This document shows, piece by piece, positions 10,705 to 23,510 of a stretch of 64,000 nt of DNA. Below the pieces are notes generated by a model. It made no database searches. It was not told the DNA's origin and was given only the letters and a program-made list of their open reading frames with translations. Position 1 is the first letter of the stretch. The number at the start of each line of letters is the position of its first letter. The stretch lies in assembly GCA_019973155.2 (NCBI GenBank), contig BPQB01000031.1, forward strand, positions 310,001-374,000, in the 5' to 3' direction. The translations under genes and the position numbers were made by a program. The stretch is from Phanerochaete sordida (Eukaryota; Basidiomycota; Agaricomycetes; Polyporales; Phanerochaetaceae).

Positions 10705-13413
10705 CTAATACACAGAGTTCGTTTCCACACGACCCCCGACGCCGATGACCCCACATCGCGCGTAGTATTTTGCGAGCACTAGCCGAACAACTTGCAACCG
10801 CTGCAGTGCACCTTTTTCGTCTTTGCTTCTTGTTGTCCGCGCGAGTGCCGACAGATAGTCGGAGCCGGAGCCCTGCGCGGATCTGGTGCAAACCTCCTCG
10901 AGGCGGCGCAGCAGCAGGCACGCGTCTTCGCTTGAGAACAACATCTCGTCTGCGGAATCAAAACATGCTCGCGTGAGCCGACATCGCCGTGCACTGAGCG
11001 CAAAGCACGCACCATTCTGCAGGAGGTCCACCGCCTCCGAGAGCACCACGGCCCACCACGCCTTGGGTGCGATGTCGTCTCGGAGCATGGCGACGACGTC
11101 GTACGCGGCCTCGTGGAGCTCGCCGCTGAGCCGCCGCTGATGAAACTCAGCGAGGCGCACGGCAAACATCAGCCTATAGACAAACACGCCGCTCGCGATC
11201 GATTCCTGTTGCGCGCGGAGTGTCTGCAGCGACGGCGCGATGTTTGCGACGAGGCGCGCGAAGTCGGCCGAACCTGCAGACGCGCGTCAGCGGGGATGCG
11301 ACGGGCGAGCGCGGGAGAGCTTACCCTGTGCGAAGTACTCCTCGAGCACGCAGTCGACGATGCGCCCGAGCCCAGGCCAGTCCTCTGCGGAAGTTGCGTA
11401 GGCCACCGCGAGACCGAACTCCTTCTGGTCGAGGAAGCCGCGCGCGGCGATCTGCTCACAGGTGAGAAGAGGATACCGGAAGGCGGTGTGCACCTTGTAC
11501 TCACCCTGCAAACCGCCCTACGCGCGCCCTCGCGCTGGTGCTCGTAGCAGGACGTGTTCACGTCCTTCAGCACGCCCGCGAGGTCGCCAGCGCGAATCTT
11601 GGCGGTGTCATCCCCATCGGCATCTTCGAGTCCACGCGACAGGCGGTGCAGCTGGAGCGGTACTCGCACTAGCACCTCATCCGCCATTTCTTTACCAATG
11701 TCGCCACAGCTACAAAGGTAGTCGACAGTAAGGCGCCACAGCCCCGGGTCCGTGTGAAGATACTCTGTGTATGCCAGGATATACCATTCACGGAGAGTCA
11801 GCCCCGAACTGAGGCAAATTATTGTCAACCGTTGTCAGGCACTACGGGAGAGGAAGGGGACTTACTCAAACACATCATGGTCTATCAACCGGATGGCTTC
11901 CATGACATCGGCGAGGTGGGCTGAGAGCCATGGGTCCAGTTGATGCGCTTCGCTCAACGCCTGTTGCGGCTTGCCTAGGAACAGTGATGAGTGTATTGAG
12001 TCTTCGAGGTTGGTAGGGTCAGGCGGCATCTCGTCAAGGATGTCGACCACGATGTCCCTGTAGCTGCCGCGTGAACGACCTTGTATTGCATAAGGAAAAG
12101 TCTTACTGACGGTAGTTCATGTCTGCGCAGCCGAGGGTCCACGAAAATTGCCCAAGCGGTGCAGACCTCCTTCCAGTCTGCGCCTAGCTCCGCACATACG
12201 CGCTTGAGCACTTCGCCGCGACCTTCTAGCACGCCGACGACGTCGCTAAGTCTGTCCCACCAGTTGTCGAAACCATCATCGCGCGCGTCTTCGGGAATAC
12301 GATCCAAGTCGATGCGTAGGGTCTTCACCTTGTCTTTCCACCGTCGAGCTGCCAGAGCGAAGTCCTTCTCTGCGTTAAACTGATTGAGACGGGGTAGGTT
12401 GCTCAGAAGCGGGGACAGATTCTGCGAAAGCCGCCGCAGGTAGTCCGAAGGATGGCTTTGGGCGAGGACATCCAAAAAGAATGCAGTCGCTCTCGACAGG
12501 CCGCGTAGAGTCGCTCTAGAAGTGAACATGAGTATACAACGGTAGAGAGCTGGTTTGTCACATACCGCGTCAGATATGGCCAGAATGTCTCGTCCTCCCA
12601 AGGTTTGTCCAGTTTGCTGAGGTGGTCGCCCTCTTCGGTGGACGGTTCGATATAGTTGATGTTCAGCCACTCCATGAGGTCATCGCCACAAGGTGCTTCT
12701 TCCATTCCAACCTCAGGAATGTAAAGTACAGTGAATAGTGACCAACAGGTCGCTAGCTGGCGGTAGTGGTCGCCATCGTATTGGAGAGGCTCCGCCTGTG
12801 GTAGTTCACGCTGAGATATCGGATGAGCACGAGGATTACGCAGCCCAGCCGTCTGTACTCACAGAGCAGTATGCCCAGCACTCCTTGCAGAAATTGTCAT
12901 AGTCTATCGCCAGCTTGCGGAGCTTCTGCAGGAAGTCATCATCCTCCCTTCGGGCGCCACAGGTAAGCGGGCGGACACTGAGCACGATGTTTACACGCAC
13001 TTTCCGAGTTTTCCTGGGGTCTTCTGGCTGACAAGATGTTGCACAGCGGCAAAGATGATGGAGACATCCGAGATAAACTGGACAACGCGTTCAGTTGGAT
13101 GACGGGACCTGTGGCAATTCACGTACAGTCCTACGCTCCGACAGTGGTGGTTTCTGGTCTAGAGCGAAATAGACCGGCTGGGCTCCCGAAGGCTTGGCTT
13201 TCAGCAGACTTGGCTCTGCCTTTCGGAAGTTAGGGGAGCCTTAGTCTCGGCGTGTTCGCGTCGAGTACGCACATTGTTCGTGGGGAATACCGCGACCGAG
13301 TCGTCTCGTGGCGAGAAGGCAAGCGCAAGGGTCCTCCCGGAGGCTTTGAATCCTTCAGCGCTGCCTTGCTCAAACAAAGGCGGAGAAAGCTGGACAGAGC
13401 AGTATCCAGGCAT
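10705..13413 (-). CDS. NUP85: Nucleoporin Nup85 (Y-complex scaffold)
   Basis: A multi-exon gene on the minus strand. The C-terminal part carries the clearest marks: AEFHQRRLSGELHEAA, then KAWWAVVLSEAVDLLQN, then LLFSSEDACLLLRRLEEV, which line up with the end of animal and fungal Nup85. Further exons read KPWEDETFWPYLTRY, NLEDSIHSSLFLGKPQQAL and LTLREWYILAYTEYL. A first exon starting MPGYCSVQLSPPLFEQG and containing LALAFSPRDDSVAVFP fits the N-terminal beta segment that docks into Seh1 in this family. The next parts, QPVYFALDQKPPLSERRT and ISDVSIIFAAVQHLV, also fit. Nup85 is an alpha-helical scaffold of the Nup84/Nup107-160 complex of nuclear pores. The exact join of the first two exons is not settled; the rest of the chain is good. 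Confidence 0.82.
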
Positions 13414-14255
13414 TGCGCGGGGGTGGAGGTGTCGAGACGGAGGGAGGCGCAGACCAACTCCAGGGCTCTGTCACGCACCGCGGGCCAATGCGTGTGACAT
13501 TGCACGTGATTTGTTGTGACACAGTCACGCATGGCAGAGCCGCAGTTTGGGTTCAGCGTTGGTTGCAGGTTGTCGACGTCCGTCATACAGCAAAAGCCTG
13601 GTGTAGCGCTATTTCGAATTCTTGTCCATTCAAAACTGCGTGCGGATAAATTGTGCGAACATAAATATGCACGCTTACGGCCACCAGCTTCATTTAGGTA
13701 AATACATCTCCGTAATTCGACGCTGGTCACTGATTGTCTACCTGTTCAGGAACAAACACGGCCGAGGCTTAGACGGCCTGACGAGAGGCTTGGTTGATTC
13801 CAGCACCCTGAGCCTCTATCCCGCTGGCTCCGCCCAGACTATGTGTTCTCGGGGCTTGGGCGTGAGCCTTGTGCTCGCATCGGTTGTCAAATGTTGCAGC
13901 CTATGCTGCATATTACGGCTGTACGGTAAGTCGTTCTATATGCAGTGCATGCGATTGGATATCGCGATGTTCTCACTGCTCAGCTCAATGATTCTGTTGT
14001 ATCCCCTGCCTGTCAGTCGCACGCTCATATCGGTCGCGAGCACAATCGCAGCTTCGCAGATCCAAGAAATAAGTCGTGTAATATACGAAAGGTACTAAAC
14101 GCAGGTATACTACAGGTCGATCTACATCAATATGCTACAGGAAATAGTCGAAGTGTGCACATAGAAGGCAAGAATGCAAACGCTGTCCGTGGTGACAAAT
14201 AACCTGACGAGGTCTATGGATACACAGGGATGATCGGAGAAGAGCTGCTAAGCCT
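13414..14255. other. No supported gene
   Basis: Upstream of NUP85. A 158-codon open frame (13622-14098, +) has no family resemblance, ordinary composition and no intron signals, so I do not call it. This stretch is less GC-rich than the surrounding genes. Confidence 0.4.
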
Positions 14256-14580
14256 TCAGCAGTTGCCACACTTGGTCGGGACTTGCATCATAGCTCCTTG
14301 CACGTCCTGGTCGTGCCTATACTGCTTCAGTACTCGATGGTGGCGAAAAAGTAGGTTGGACTCACTTGCGCGAGCAAGTCCTACCACAATCGTGGGGCGC
14401 ACGGGGATGATTTGGGCTCGACGTGCAGGAAGGGTTATTGCAGTACAACTATCGCAAGCGGTGAGCACCTCGTCAAATTCTGCTTGTGAGCATTGCTTAC
14501 ATGCTCCCTCTTGGTAGTAGTATGCCCACAAACGTGGAATTGGGGGACTATGATGGAGCCGCACATTGTGTAATTGCTTG
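14256..14580 (-). pseudogene. Small Cys-rich candidate, frameshifted
   Basis: On the minus strand an ATG gives MCGSIIVPQFHVCGH, a start typical of small basidiomycete orphan proteins with a Cys/His-rich head. The same frame then fails. A second frame overlapping by a few bases continues with ACKQCSQAEFDE and TACDSCT, two CxxC pairs, and ends near 14256. A one-base shift around 14520 would join them into a zinc-binding-looking protein of about 100 residues. Either this is a decayed gene or the match is chance. Confidence 0.3.
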
Positions 14581-14659
14581 GGAGATACGGGTGTCGAGAC
14601 TCGAGAAGGTAGGATGTTGCTGATGTTGTCTCCAGGACCTGCACCCTCGCTCATATACC

Positions 14660-15915
14660 CCTTCTAACGCTCTCGAGCAGGGCGGTGTCGATATGACAGC
14701 GCGCGCACGACTTGGGGTACTACCTGGACAGCGGCGCGCCACCGCACAGGCATGTGGACGGCCCAGCTCGCATCCAATGTTTACACCATCGGAGTAATCT
14801 GCGATGGGCTGCTCGGACTCAGCTGCTCCGAAATCGACGGTGCGCTTCCGCCAGGACAACTATCGCCTTCGATCGAGGTCGAGGGAACCTAGTATGGCGC
14901 CCCCTGCACCGAATGTCGCCGGCGATGTGACACGGCCCTGCATACGATCTCAGCCCACGAGCGGACTTTTCTGCGGATTGAGGCTCGTGCGATCTGATGA
15001 TCACCCTTAGAACGCTCTGCGACCTGCCGATGATGTCGACGACGGCCCATGGCCATTGAGATGGCACCCATCATCGACCGTCAAACTCCCCAGCGGACGT
15101 GATGCATCGACGAAGCGTCGTCGCGTCCACCGTGCCCACCGGCCCTACCCTGAGCCCGCGGCTCGATGTGCAGCTCATACAGTCTCACCTCGAACCCCCT
15201 GGGCTTCGTGAAGATCGCATGGCTGCCCCTGCGGCCGCTAGCTCCGCAGAAGGGGCCTCGTTGTCCCAGGCCTCGAGGTATGTTCGGCGGTGCCACTAGC
15301 GGTGCAACGGTGGCGCTTAACTTCGTCGTCTAACGGCCTCTCAGCTGGTCCGCGCCGCCGCAGGTTATACGCCATTTTCTACGATTTACTTCTATTTCGC
15401 TCCGTCTGAACCTGTTGAATCGGGTAGCAGACGTGATCCAGTCCGGCCGCCCGATATGCTGCTGTACGTACGACAGGCGCTTGGCGCCGCTCGTGCCTGT
15501 ATGCCGCAGCATTCTGAACCGTCTGTAGTGCCTGAAGCGACCACTCTCGAGCAATTATACGTCATGTTATCACGCTCGAGCCTGTGCGATGTGGTTACTA
15601 TCAGCTCGATGGGGATTAATGGAAAGGCAGCACTGCGGTCCAAATATCCCTGTGGCTAAACGCATGGTACCACAGGCCCACGCTCAGGCATATCATCACA
15701 ACTCGATGTTTTACCCGCAGCGCACACATGGGGCACTCAAATGTCCGCGCCGGGCCTGAAGCGGTCGCAGCGCGCAGTCCGAACTGAGGTCGCCAGGATA
15801 GCGACAGGTCCGCAGGAGCGCCCGAGAACAAGGCGGCAGGGGGCGCGCGGTGACGGCGTCGGGCGCGCCACGCGATAGATGATTTTCGCAACCGGGACAA
15901 CGGGCCAAGTCTATC
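14660..15915. other. No supported gene
   Basis: Open frames here are short and overlap on both strands. One segment at about 15540-15605 (+), LEQLYVMLSRSSLCDVV, faintly recalls the end of Pif1-like helicases, which are often left behind by mobile elements, but there is no flanking support. Confidence 0.35.
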
Positions 15916-17358
15916 TTAGTCGCTATCACCCGCGCCCCGGCGCGCGCCTGGCGCGGGCGACGCCTGCGCCTCTCCGCGACGTTTCGCCCCGCCGCCGCGG
16001 GCGCGCGCGAGCCAGACCTCGACGGGACTTCCGCCCGCGCCGCGCCGCTCGCCGACGCGCTCGAACGCGACGCCGACGCCCGCGGCAAGCTCCCAGAGCG
16101 TGCGCTCGGCGGCGTCGCGCTCCTTGTAGCCGAGGAGCACGAGCGGCGGCGGGCGCGGCGGCTGCGGATCGCCGATCGCGAGCACGGCCGCGAGCGTGCG
16201 CACGAGGGCGGGGAACGACGCGGTGTTGTAGGTGACGTCCGCCATGCTGGAAGTCGGCAGCTGGTGAGCGCGCGTCGACGGAACGGATGGCAACACCCAC
16301 AGGATCACGTCGAAGCCGGAGCCTATCGCGGCTACCCGGGATGGCAGTTCTTGTTCGTCCCAGTCGAGCACGGCCGCTTCCGGGGTGGCGGCGGCGTTGC
16401 GAAACAGCGCTTTGTTCGCTGCGATGTTTTCTTCGAGCAGAGGCATCGCTGAGGCTGCATTCTTTGGTCAACGCACGGGCGGTGGAGAAATGGAGATATC
16501 GGTCCGTACCGAGGTCGGTCGTGATGATGCAACCGCTGGGTTCGGCACCTTGTCTGCTGGATCGGAGGGCACCAAGGGCCAGTGATACGATGCCTGTGCC
16601 CGCGCCTGCAGTTCCCATGTCAGACAGTACTGGAGATGCAGGCCTTTGCACTCACCCAGCTCCAAGACTTGACAGTCCTGCGCGGTCAAAGCCACCCGCA
16701 GTTCCGAGACGAGCGGAGAGGCACTTGTGTCAACAGTTCCTTGGAAGAGACCTGTGACCCAGGAGCTAAGACCTATGCCGCTATCCCAGACTTTCTGAGG
16801 CTCGTGAACTTAGGCGGTGGTTCTAGTGGCAGCGCGCCTCACCTTGTCGAGGTCGAACGACGTCTGCTCCTTGACTGACAGGAACGCCTGCTCGCCTGTA
16901 TCGCTGCAGACGCGGTAGACTCGTTCCACGCGCTCCTGCTTCGCCGGACCCGCGCCGCGCCGCGAGCTGAAAGCTATCGGCATGGACAGCACCGGGAGGG
17001 GCCTCTCGCCAGTGGCGTCCGCGGCGAGGTTCGCGATATACGGCACCCCCTGGCTGTGCGCGGTCAGCACCAGGCGGTACGTCTGCCCGTCGCGTGCGGC
17101 CTGCGGGGGTGGCACGGGCACTTCGCGGTACGCGTTAGCCTCGCGCCAAGTCGTGAGCTTGACGGGCCGCGGGATGTGTATCGGGTGCTGTGGGGCACCG
17201 CCCGCCGGTGAGGCGGGCAGCCAGCTGTAGTAGATGTCCTGCGCCTCCGTGAACAGCTCCGTGCGCAGGTCGTTCGCAACCTGGGGCGTGATCGCCACAG
17301 GCACGCCTGGCGGGACCTGGTACGGCGGCGGCCTGAGGAAGGAGATGTAGAAGAACAT
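15916..17358 (-). CDS. Class I protein lysine methyltransferase (METTL21/Methyltransf_16 type)
   Basis: Start at the ATG of MFFYISFLRPPP, stop at 15916-15918, with at least four introns. The first exon (about 170 residues) is a fungal N-terminal extension (VKEQTSFDLDK at its end). Then comes KVWDSGIGLSSWV, the substrate-side motif before the fold; VLELGAGTGIVSLALG, the SAM-binding glycine loop; CIITTDL, the acidic end of strand 2; LLEENIAAN; LDWDE; and FDVIL joined across an intron to MADVTYNTASFPALV, the post-motif that replaces the DxxY-type site. The C-terminus is a GC-rich low-complexity tail. The family methylates single lysines in elongation factors and chaperones in the cytosol; the substrate here is not deducible. 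It shares a 225 bp divergent promoter with the rhomboid gene. Confidence 0.85.
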
Positions 17359-17582
17359 CCTGCGTGGTTTTCGGAGAGTCAGAGGCCGTGTACCCGCACT
17401 CCATATGCAGCCAACGCAGCCAAAAGTGTCCGCTCACCTTGAGGGTTAGGCTGAGATTCGCGCTGCGCCTCGGGGCCCTCGAGGTCGGTAAGCGCGCGTC
17501 GGTGGAAGATTGTGGACGGTGGGCGCCTACACGGCATGCCTCTGTCGGGCTCGCAGCGGCGCGCAGCCGAACTCGCGGCGTC
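17359..17582. promoter_or_regulatory. Divergent promoter of methyltransferase and rhomboid protease
   Basis: The two start codons face away from each other with 224 bases between them, so both promoters must lie here. No specific site is recognised, and the MYND palindrome is absent. Confidence 0.5.
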
Positions 17583-19200
17583 ATGCTTTGGACTCTGCGC
17601 TCACCATCCGCCCGACACCTCCAGCCATGCCTCGCCCGCCCGTTCTCCTTCACACCTAACTCACGGCTGCCGCGCGTCGTGCGCGGCGCAGCGAAGGAGC
17701 TCCCGACGGCGGCGACCTTCCGCGAGCAGGTGGCACGGTCCGCGGGGCCCAAGTCGTTCGCGCAGGAGATCCAGCCGCCGACCGTGCGCGGGCAGATAAT
17801 CGTGCGTGCCGCCACATCGGGCTCGCGTGAGCTGTGCTGACACGCCAGCGCACAGTTCTTCTTGGTCGGCTCCTTCGCGGTCTACACGCTAGCGGCGGAG
17901 CAGTGCAATGCGGAGACGGCGAAGTGGGCGAGGAAGCTGTCCGAGAGCTCGCTCATCTGGCGCGTGCGAGAGCCCACGAGCGATGAGCTGCGGAGGGTCA
18001 AGCGGCTGGAACTCGGAAAGGTACGCCTGTCGCGACGTCCCTATCCGCACTAGGCTCATCCTTCGCAGAAACTCCAAGCAGGCCTCCAAAGCTTAAAGGA
18101 CATTTCCGAGAACTGGTCGCAGACGATGCGCAGCCTCGCGGTTTGGTCCTACATACAAGTGTTTCAGCCGATTCTCGATGCAGGCGACGGAAAGCGAACA
18201 TGTTGGGCCATTGGAGGTGTGAACACGCTTGTGTGGGCGGCGTGGCAGGTTCCAAAGTTCAGGCCGTTCATGAGCAAACACTTCACACACAACCCGCTGT
18301 CTGGTCTGTCGTACACGCTTCTCACAAGCATGTTCAGGTGAGCGCGATTCGGGTCCACAATCTGCCAAATGTTTGACACTGCGCGTCCTCCCAAGCCATC
18401 GGAGTTTCTTGCACTTGCTACTCAACTGCATGGCCCTAGCCAGCTTCGGTAAGGCTGCAACTATCTTCTGTGACCGACCAAAGTCTGATGAGCCTGCTGG
18501 CTCTTTCCTTCAGGCAGTGCAGCTTCTGTTCATCTTACGAAAGAGCAAGCGAAGAACCCGCACGGGCTGCAAGAAGCCGACGTCACATGGCATTTCTTAG
18601 CGTTCTACATGTCTGGTAAGCCTACCCGCTTGCTTCTATGTTCTGCCCGTTCCTGACAAGCTTCGCGTACAGCCGGGCTCTTTTCTGGGTTGACGTCGCA
18701 TGTCATGGCCTCGAAGCTCCTATACCCCAGAATGGTCGCGCGACTAACCGCGAAAGCGAAGCCAGCGGATGCCGCCGCAGCAACCAAGGCGGCGGAGGGT
18801 GCCGCTGAGGCGTCGGAGAGGATTCTCCCGTCCCTGGGTGCTTCTGGCGCGATATACGGCGCGGTGACACTCACCGCCCTCGCGTTTCCGCACACGGAGA
18901 TCGCCCTCATGATCCCTCCATCCTTCCCCATACCGATCCAGTGGGGCGTCGGCGGCCTTGTCGCGCTGGACGTGCTCGGCGCCATCCGCGGCTGGAGGTA
19001 TGTTCCTGCACCTTTTCGGCTCTGCACAGATGTCTCAACGCTAGTCCTCCTTTAGATTCTTCGACCACTGGGCGCACCTGGGCGGCGCCGCCTTCGGTGT
19101 ATGGTACTACAACTATGGTCCGGATATGTGGAACGCCGTTCGTGCGACACACGTCGCCGTCCAGAAGGTCCAACATCCTCCAAGCCCGAAGAAAGACTAG
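17583..19200 (+). CDS. PCP1: Mitochondrial rhomboid protease (PARL/Pcp1 type)
   Basis: Seven exons. The N-terminus (MLWTLRSPSARHLQPCLARP) is Arg-rich without acidic residues, as in a mitochondrial targeting sequence. Membrane segments follow: FFLVGSFAVYTLA, TCWAIGGVNTLVWAAWQV, then HRSFLHLLLNCMALASFG with the conserved His/Asn, WHFLAFYMSAGLFSG, and ILPSLGASGAIYGAV with the catalytic Ser in GASG. The gene ends with HWAHLGGAAFGVWYY, which carries the catalytic His. This order and the extra N-terminal helix match the inner-membrane rhomboids that process Mgm1/OPA1 and related proteins. Introns are 50-65 bases with normal borders. The protein ends VQHPPSPKKD. Confidence 0.9.
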
Positions 19201-21205
19201 CGCGTCCCTGTCTCTATCTGGACACTGTTGTTGCTCGTACGAACCCCAGCTCATCTCCATTCGTTCACCCATGATCATCAGCCCTTTCACTTTACCAGTT
19301 CGATAAAGTACGCCTTCTAGCTCAGACTAGGCTCCCGCCGCGATGTGTTGCCCAATGTCAGAAAATTTACAACACGCGATATGTCTTCGGAGTTCCGACA
19401 GAGCTACCCACGATTCTCCGCGGAGGTTCCGCCCGTCCGTCGCGCAGCGTGACACCCTGACGTGCGCGCCGTCGCTGCCGGCGCAGTCGCCCCAGCATCT
19501 CGACGATGTGAAGATCATGCATGGCGGGACGCTGTCAAGATCGGCAGGCGGCACGCCCCGGGCTGATCCCGTGCGGCACGCATGCATGATAGCCTGTCGG
19601 CCCACCCGACGGACGTGCCCAGGGCGCGCCGCGCGCCGCATCGCGCCCGCGGTGGCGCGGCGCGACCCCGCGACGCCGCCGGCGCGCGATCTCGACAGCG
19701 TCCGATCGTAAGGACCGCAATCGGGCGCGGCGCGCAGCGGCAGCACCGAGGGCACGCCACGCGCGCCGCTCAGTCGCGGCGCCCCTGCGCGGCGCGAGGG
19801 CTGCCCTGCGGCGGCGGGCACGCGGTGCGCCGCCTGCGCCTCAGGCGAGCCCCCGGCCTTGCGCGCGCCGTGCGGGCTTCCCGCGCGAGATCCGAGCACC
19901 GCGAAACGCCACGAAGAGCTGCGCCACAGCACGCCGCCGTGGCTCGCGGCGTGCGCGCGGGCCATCGCCGGGGCGGCGGCATGTGCTCGCGCGCTGTCTC
20001 GGCGTGGGGGACGCGTGAGTTCTGGGGCTGAGGTTGTCGCGAATTCTGGCGGGTGGGGAGCGGGACTCTGCCTGTGCGGTGCTCCTGAGGCGAACTGGTA
20101 TGCGAGCATGTGCAGGGCTTTGTCAGGCTCTGGCATGTGTTGTGGGTGCCTGTCGATGCACACCGCCCGCGAGGCCTCGGTGATCAAAGCAGCCTGCGCC
20201 GGGATGCTCACGTAAGCATCCTAGCCCAGGCACTCGCCCGATAAGGCAGGTCTTCAATTACGCGCTCAGCTCTGGCCGACGATGGGTTCTTTTCGTCATG
20301 ATCTCGTCATGATTCTGGGTGAAAAGACCCTGCCCGAGGGGGGCCAACGATGTTCATAAATTGTCAGCACGGAAACAGGGTATTTGAGCTGGAAATGTTT
20401 GCACAGATTTGTGAACATCTAGTCAATCAACTTCGCTACTTACTCTGATACACTTGCTTGCTGATGGGATAAGCCGTGAATACTTATTTTGGTAAGCAAC
20501 GATTGCTTACTCTACTAGACGGAGGGTTACTGAAAATTTCAAATCATACCAACCATCAGCTTAACGTCGTCCAGCACAGTGAGATGTTGCTCGCCGCGAC
20601 CTCACCTAGATCTTACAACAGCTTACACCGTGCCGTCAGGATAAAGTCAGACCTAGACACATGTTTCTGCCCATAACATCCAGATCCCAGGAAATGTCGA
20701 GGAGATTGACCTGATGTTCCTATCACTCGGGCGCGGACTCAGGAAGAAACTGACCGTCACTGACGAGAGACAGCATCTTTCATCCTTATCGAGGGCAAAA
20801 CTACCCGCGTTCCTGGCCCAGTTCCCGCGGCGTGGCGCCCGACGCGCGCGAGAATGCTTGGCAGCCGAACGTTTGCAATCCGCGGCTGGGCTGCGCAGGC
20901 CGTCGCCGCCTCTCTCCTCCTGCCTCTGCGCTGTCGCCGCCGCCGTCGTACAGGCAAGCTACACGACGCCCGGGCCGACCACCAGAGACGCGCCGGAACC
21001 GCCGACGAACGGTGCGTCGTCGTTTCGGTGGTGCCGCTGACGCGGGAGTCGCGGACTGACTCGGTTTGTCTCGCAGGCGTACGGGGCCGTTGGACGCGTC
21101 GATCTCGGGCTTCGTTGGACGGAACCCTCTATACGGCGTCGAGTGGCCGTCGAGGCCGACGACGACTGCGGCATCTTCGTTTCGAACTCTCACCAGCCCC
21201 CCGCC
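19201..21205. other. GC-rich spacer, no supported gene
   Basis: From 19.3 to 20.2 kb both strands are open over long distances because of extreme GC content; a 294-codon minus-strand frame has no recognisable motif. Between 20.85 and 21.2 kb a plus-strand reading (TTPGPTTRDAPEPPTN, an apparent intron at 21007-21077, then LDASISGFVGRNPLYGVEW) is protein-like and could be an exon pair of a small gene just before the aspartic protease, but it has no clear start. 20.2-20.8 kb is AT-richer spacer. Confidence 0.35.
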
Positions 21206-23416
21206 ATGCTCCGAGGGCTGCCTGAGATAGTTGCACTCCTTGCATTCCTGACATCCGTCGCACAGTGTGCTGGCATCCCCACATCGAACGTTCATGCTCC
21301 TGGGACGCATGTGGCCCTCCAACGACGTCCCAGCCCCGCCCGGAATACCAGCGAATGGAGTGCATGGGCCCTCGCTCAGAGACTGTCCCTCGAGGCGAAG
21401 TATGCCGTTGGAGCGAACTCAAAGCACGACAGGAGAGCGAGCGGTACCAACCTGTGAGCGTTATGACAGGGCCCGTCTCAGCCTGTCCATACTGATGCGA
21501 ATATCGGTCGGCAGCATCAGCAACCAGAACACGGACTCCAGGTACGTAGAACCTCGTTACTTGACGGACCTCGATGTGCCGGACGCGTACTCACCATAAT
21601 TTACAGCTACTTCGGATCTATCGCCGTTGGGACACCGCCGACATCGTATAATGTCATCCTCGACACCGGCTCCGCGTGCGTGGTAGCCCCTTATGCCCGC
21701 TCCGTTCTCTACGGAATTGCCAACTGACTCCGACGTATCTGCAGGGACCTCTGGCTGGCGTCCGAAGATGCGCGAGACAGCCTCCCTGAAGACACGCTGA
21801 CATTTGATCCAACCCGTACGCCCTCCCCTCGAGTTTTCGTTTCGCTATTCTAATCCATCGCTCTTGCATCACACGACCCATCCCTGTCTCGAACCTCGTT
21901 GTGCACCGCCAACCATCTGCGGCCTCGCAACAACCTCCGGGCGCCTGTACCACCCGCACGCGGTCGCTTATTCGCCGCACCGCCTCGCCTTCCTACTCAC
22001 CGCCTATTGTCTGCGCACTGAACCCAATTCCCCGCCACCGACCCGGCACCTGTACGCTCCGGGTCCGCTCAACGTGTCCTGACATGCCCCGCATGCGCTC
22101 GGGACCGCGACCCCGCCCACGCGGCTAACCCCCACCTGCGTTCCGTCCCGCACGCGCACACGCGGCCAGGGTCCTCGTCGTACGCCCCGCTGAACGCGTC
22201 CTTCAGCATCGCATACGGCAGCGGCTCCGCCGCGGGCGTGCTCGGGCGCGACACCGTGCAGTTCGCAGGCTTCGAGGTCACGGACCAGGTCTTCGGTGCG
22301 CCTCCCGCCTCCCTCCCGCTCCCAGCACTCACCCCGCGCAGGCGTCGTCGCGGACGTGAGCCCGACGCTGCTCGACACGCCCGTCTCGGGCCTGCTCGGC
22401 CTCGCGTTCGGCGGCATCGCGCGCAGCGGCGCCCAGCCGCTCTGGCAGGCGCTCCTCGCGGCCGGCGCGCTCGACGCGCCGCTCCTCGGCGTGCACCTCA
22501 CGCGCTTCGTGAACGCGTCCGACGCGCGCGCCGTCGCGCCTGGCGGCGCCCTCGCGCTCGGCGCGCTCAACGCGAGCCTCTACGCCGGCGCGGTCGACTA
22601 CCAGCCCGTCCCCGGCGGCGCGCGCGGGTACTGGACGCTCGAGATGGCCGGTGCGTGCGGCGGTCCGTGCGGCGCGGACGGGTGCTGACGCGCGTGTGCA
22701 GGCGTGAGCGTGCAGGGCAGCCCGCTCGACCTCGCGTCCGACGCCGTCGCGCTCGCGGCGATCGACACGGGCACGACGCTCGTCGGCGGGCCCGCGGACG
22801 TCGTCGCGCAGCTGTACGCCGCGATTCCCGGCAGCGCGCCCGGCACGGGCAACTACGCGGGCTACTGGACGTACCGTGCGTGCCGCCTTTCTCCCCGCGC
22901 GTCCGCGACGCTGACGAGTGTGACAGCGTGCGCGACGGAGGTGCACGTCGCGCTGCGCTTCGGCGCGAGCAACGTCTCCTGGCCCGTCGCGCCCGCGGAC
23001 TTCCGGCTGCTGCAGGCGGACGCCAGCACGTGCGTCGGCGCGTTCTTCGCGCTCAGCGCGCGGAGCACGGCGGGCGGCGGCTCGCCGAGCTGGATCGTCG
23101 GCGACACGTTCCTCGTGCGCGCCCTCCCCTCCCCGCCCTGCGCGTGCTGCCGCTGATCACGACGTGTCTGTAGAAGAACGTGTACACGGCCTTCCGCGCG
23201 GCGCCGCCCGCGGTCGGCTTTGCGCAGCTGTCTGCCGCCGCCCTCGCGATGAACGGCGTGTCGGGCGCGCCGCCGACGCCGACGCTGAACGCGCCCGAGG
23301 TGACGGCGAGTGGGCTTGCGAGCGGCGCGGATAGGCTGCGGGTCGAGTGGTTCCCGATGCTCTTTGCTGGCGCGATGGCAGGGCTGAGGCTCTCTGGATG
23401 GTGGTGGCTATGGTGA
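21206..23416 (+). CDS. Secreted aspartic protease (pepsin family A1), probably GPI-anchored
   Basis: Start at MLRGLPEIVALLAFLTSVAQC, a typical signal peptide, followed by a propeptide and a basic end (KHDRRASG). The mature part begins YFGSIAVGTPP. The first catalytic Asp is in ILDTGSADLWLA, which is formed only after an intron in the Ala codon is removed. The flap Tyr is in SIAYGSGSAAGVLGRDT. The second catalytic Asp is in AAIDTGTTLVGG. The last exon follows GDTFL and reads KNVYTAFR, then a Ser/Ala-rich stretch and a hydrophobic end (MLFAGAMAGLRLSGWWWLW) that fits a GPI-attachment signal. At least seven exons, very GC-rich. The enzyme would act outside the cell or at the wall. A decayed copy of its last two exons lies just downstream. 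Confidence 0.88.
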
Positions 23417-23510
23417 GCTACGGACATGACCCCTCGATAAATCTCCTTCTTGCATACACATTCTCGAACGGCCCCACATATAGACGATATAGACGATAGA
23501 CTTTCCCATT

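Noticed and set aside
13622..14098. 158-codon open frame (+)
   Set aside because: No recognisable features, mixed composition, no neighbours or splice pattern like real genes here.
15540..15605. Possible Pif1/Helitron helicase end (LEQLYVMLSRSS)
   Set aside because: Only about 15 suggestive residues, with nothing supporting upstream; could be chance. A translated search would decide.
19327..20211. 294-codon open frame on the minus strand
   Set aside because: Extreme GC content keeps several frames open on both strands here; no motif, no intron signals, no family resemblance.
20801..21322. 173-codon minus-strand frame opposite the protease start
   Set aside because: Antisense shadow of the signal-peptide exon and upstream GC-rich sequence.
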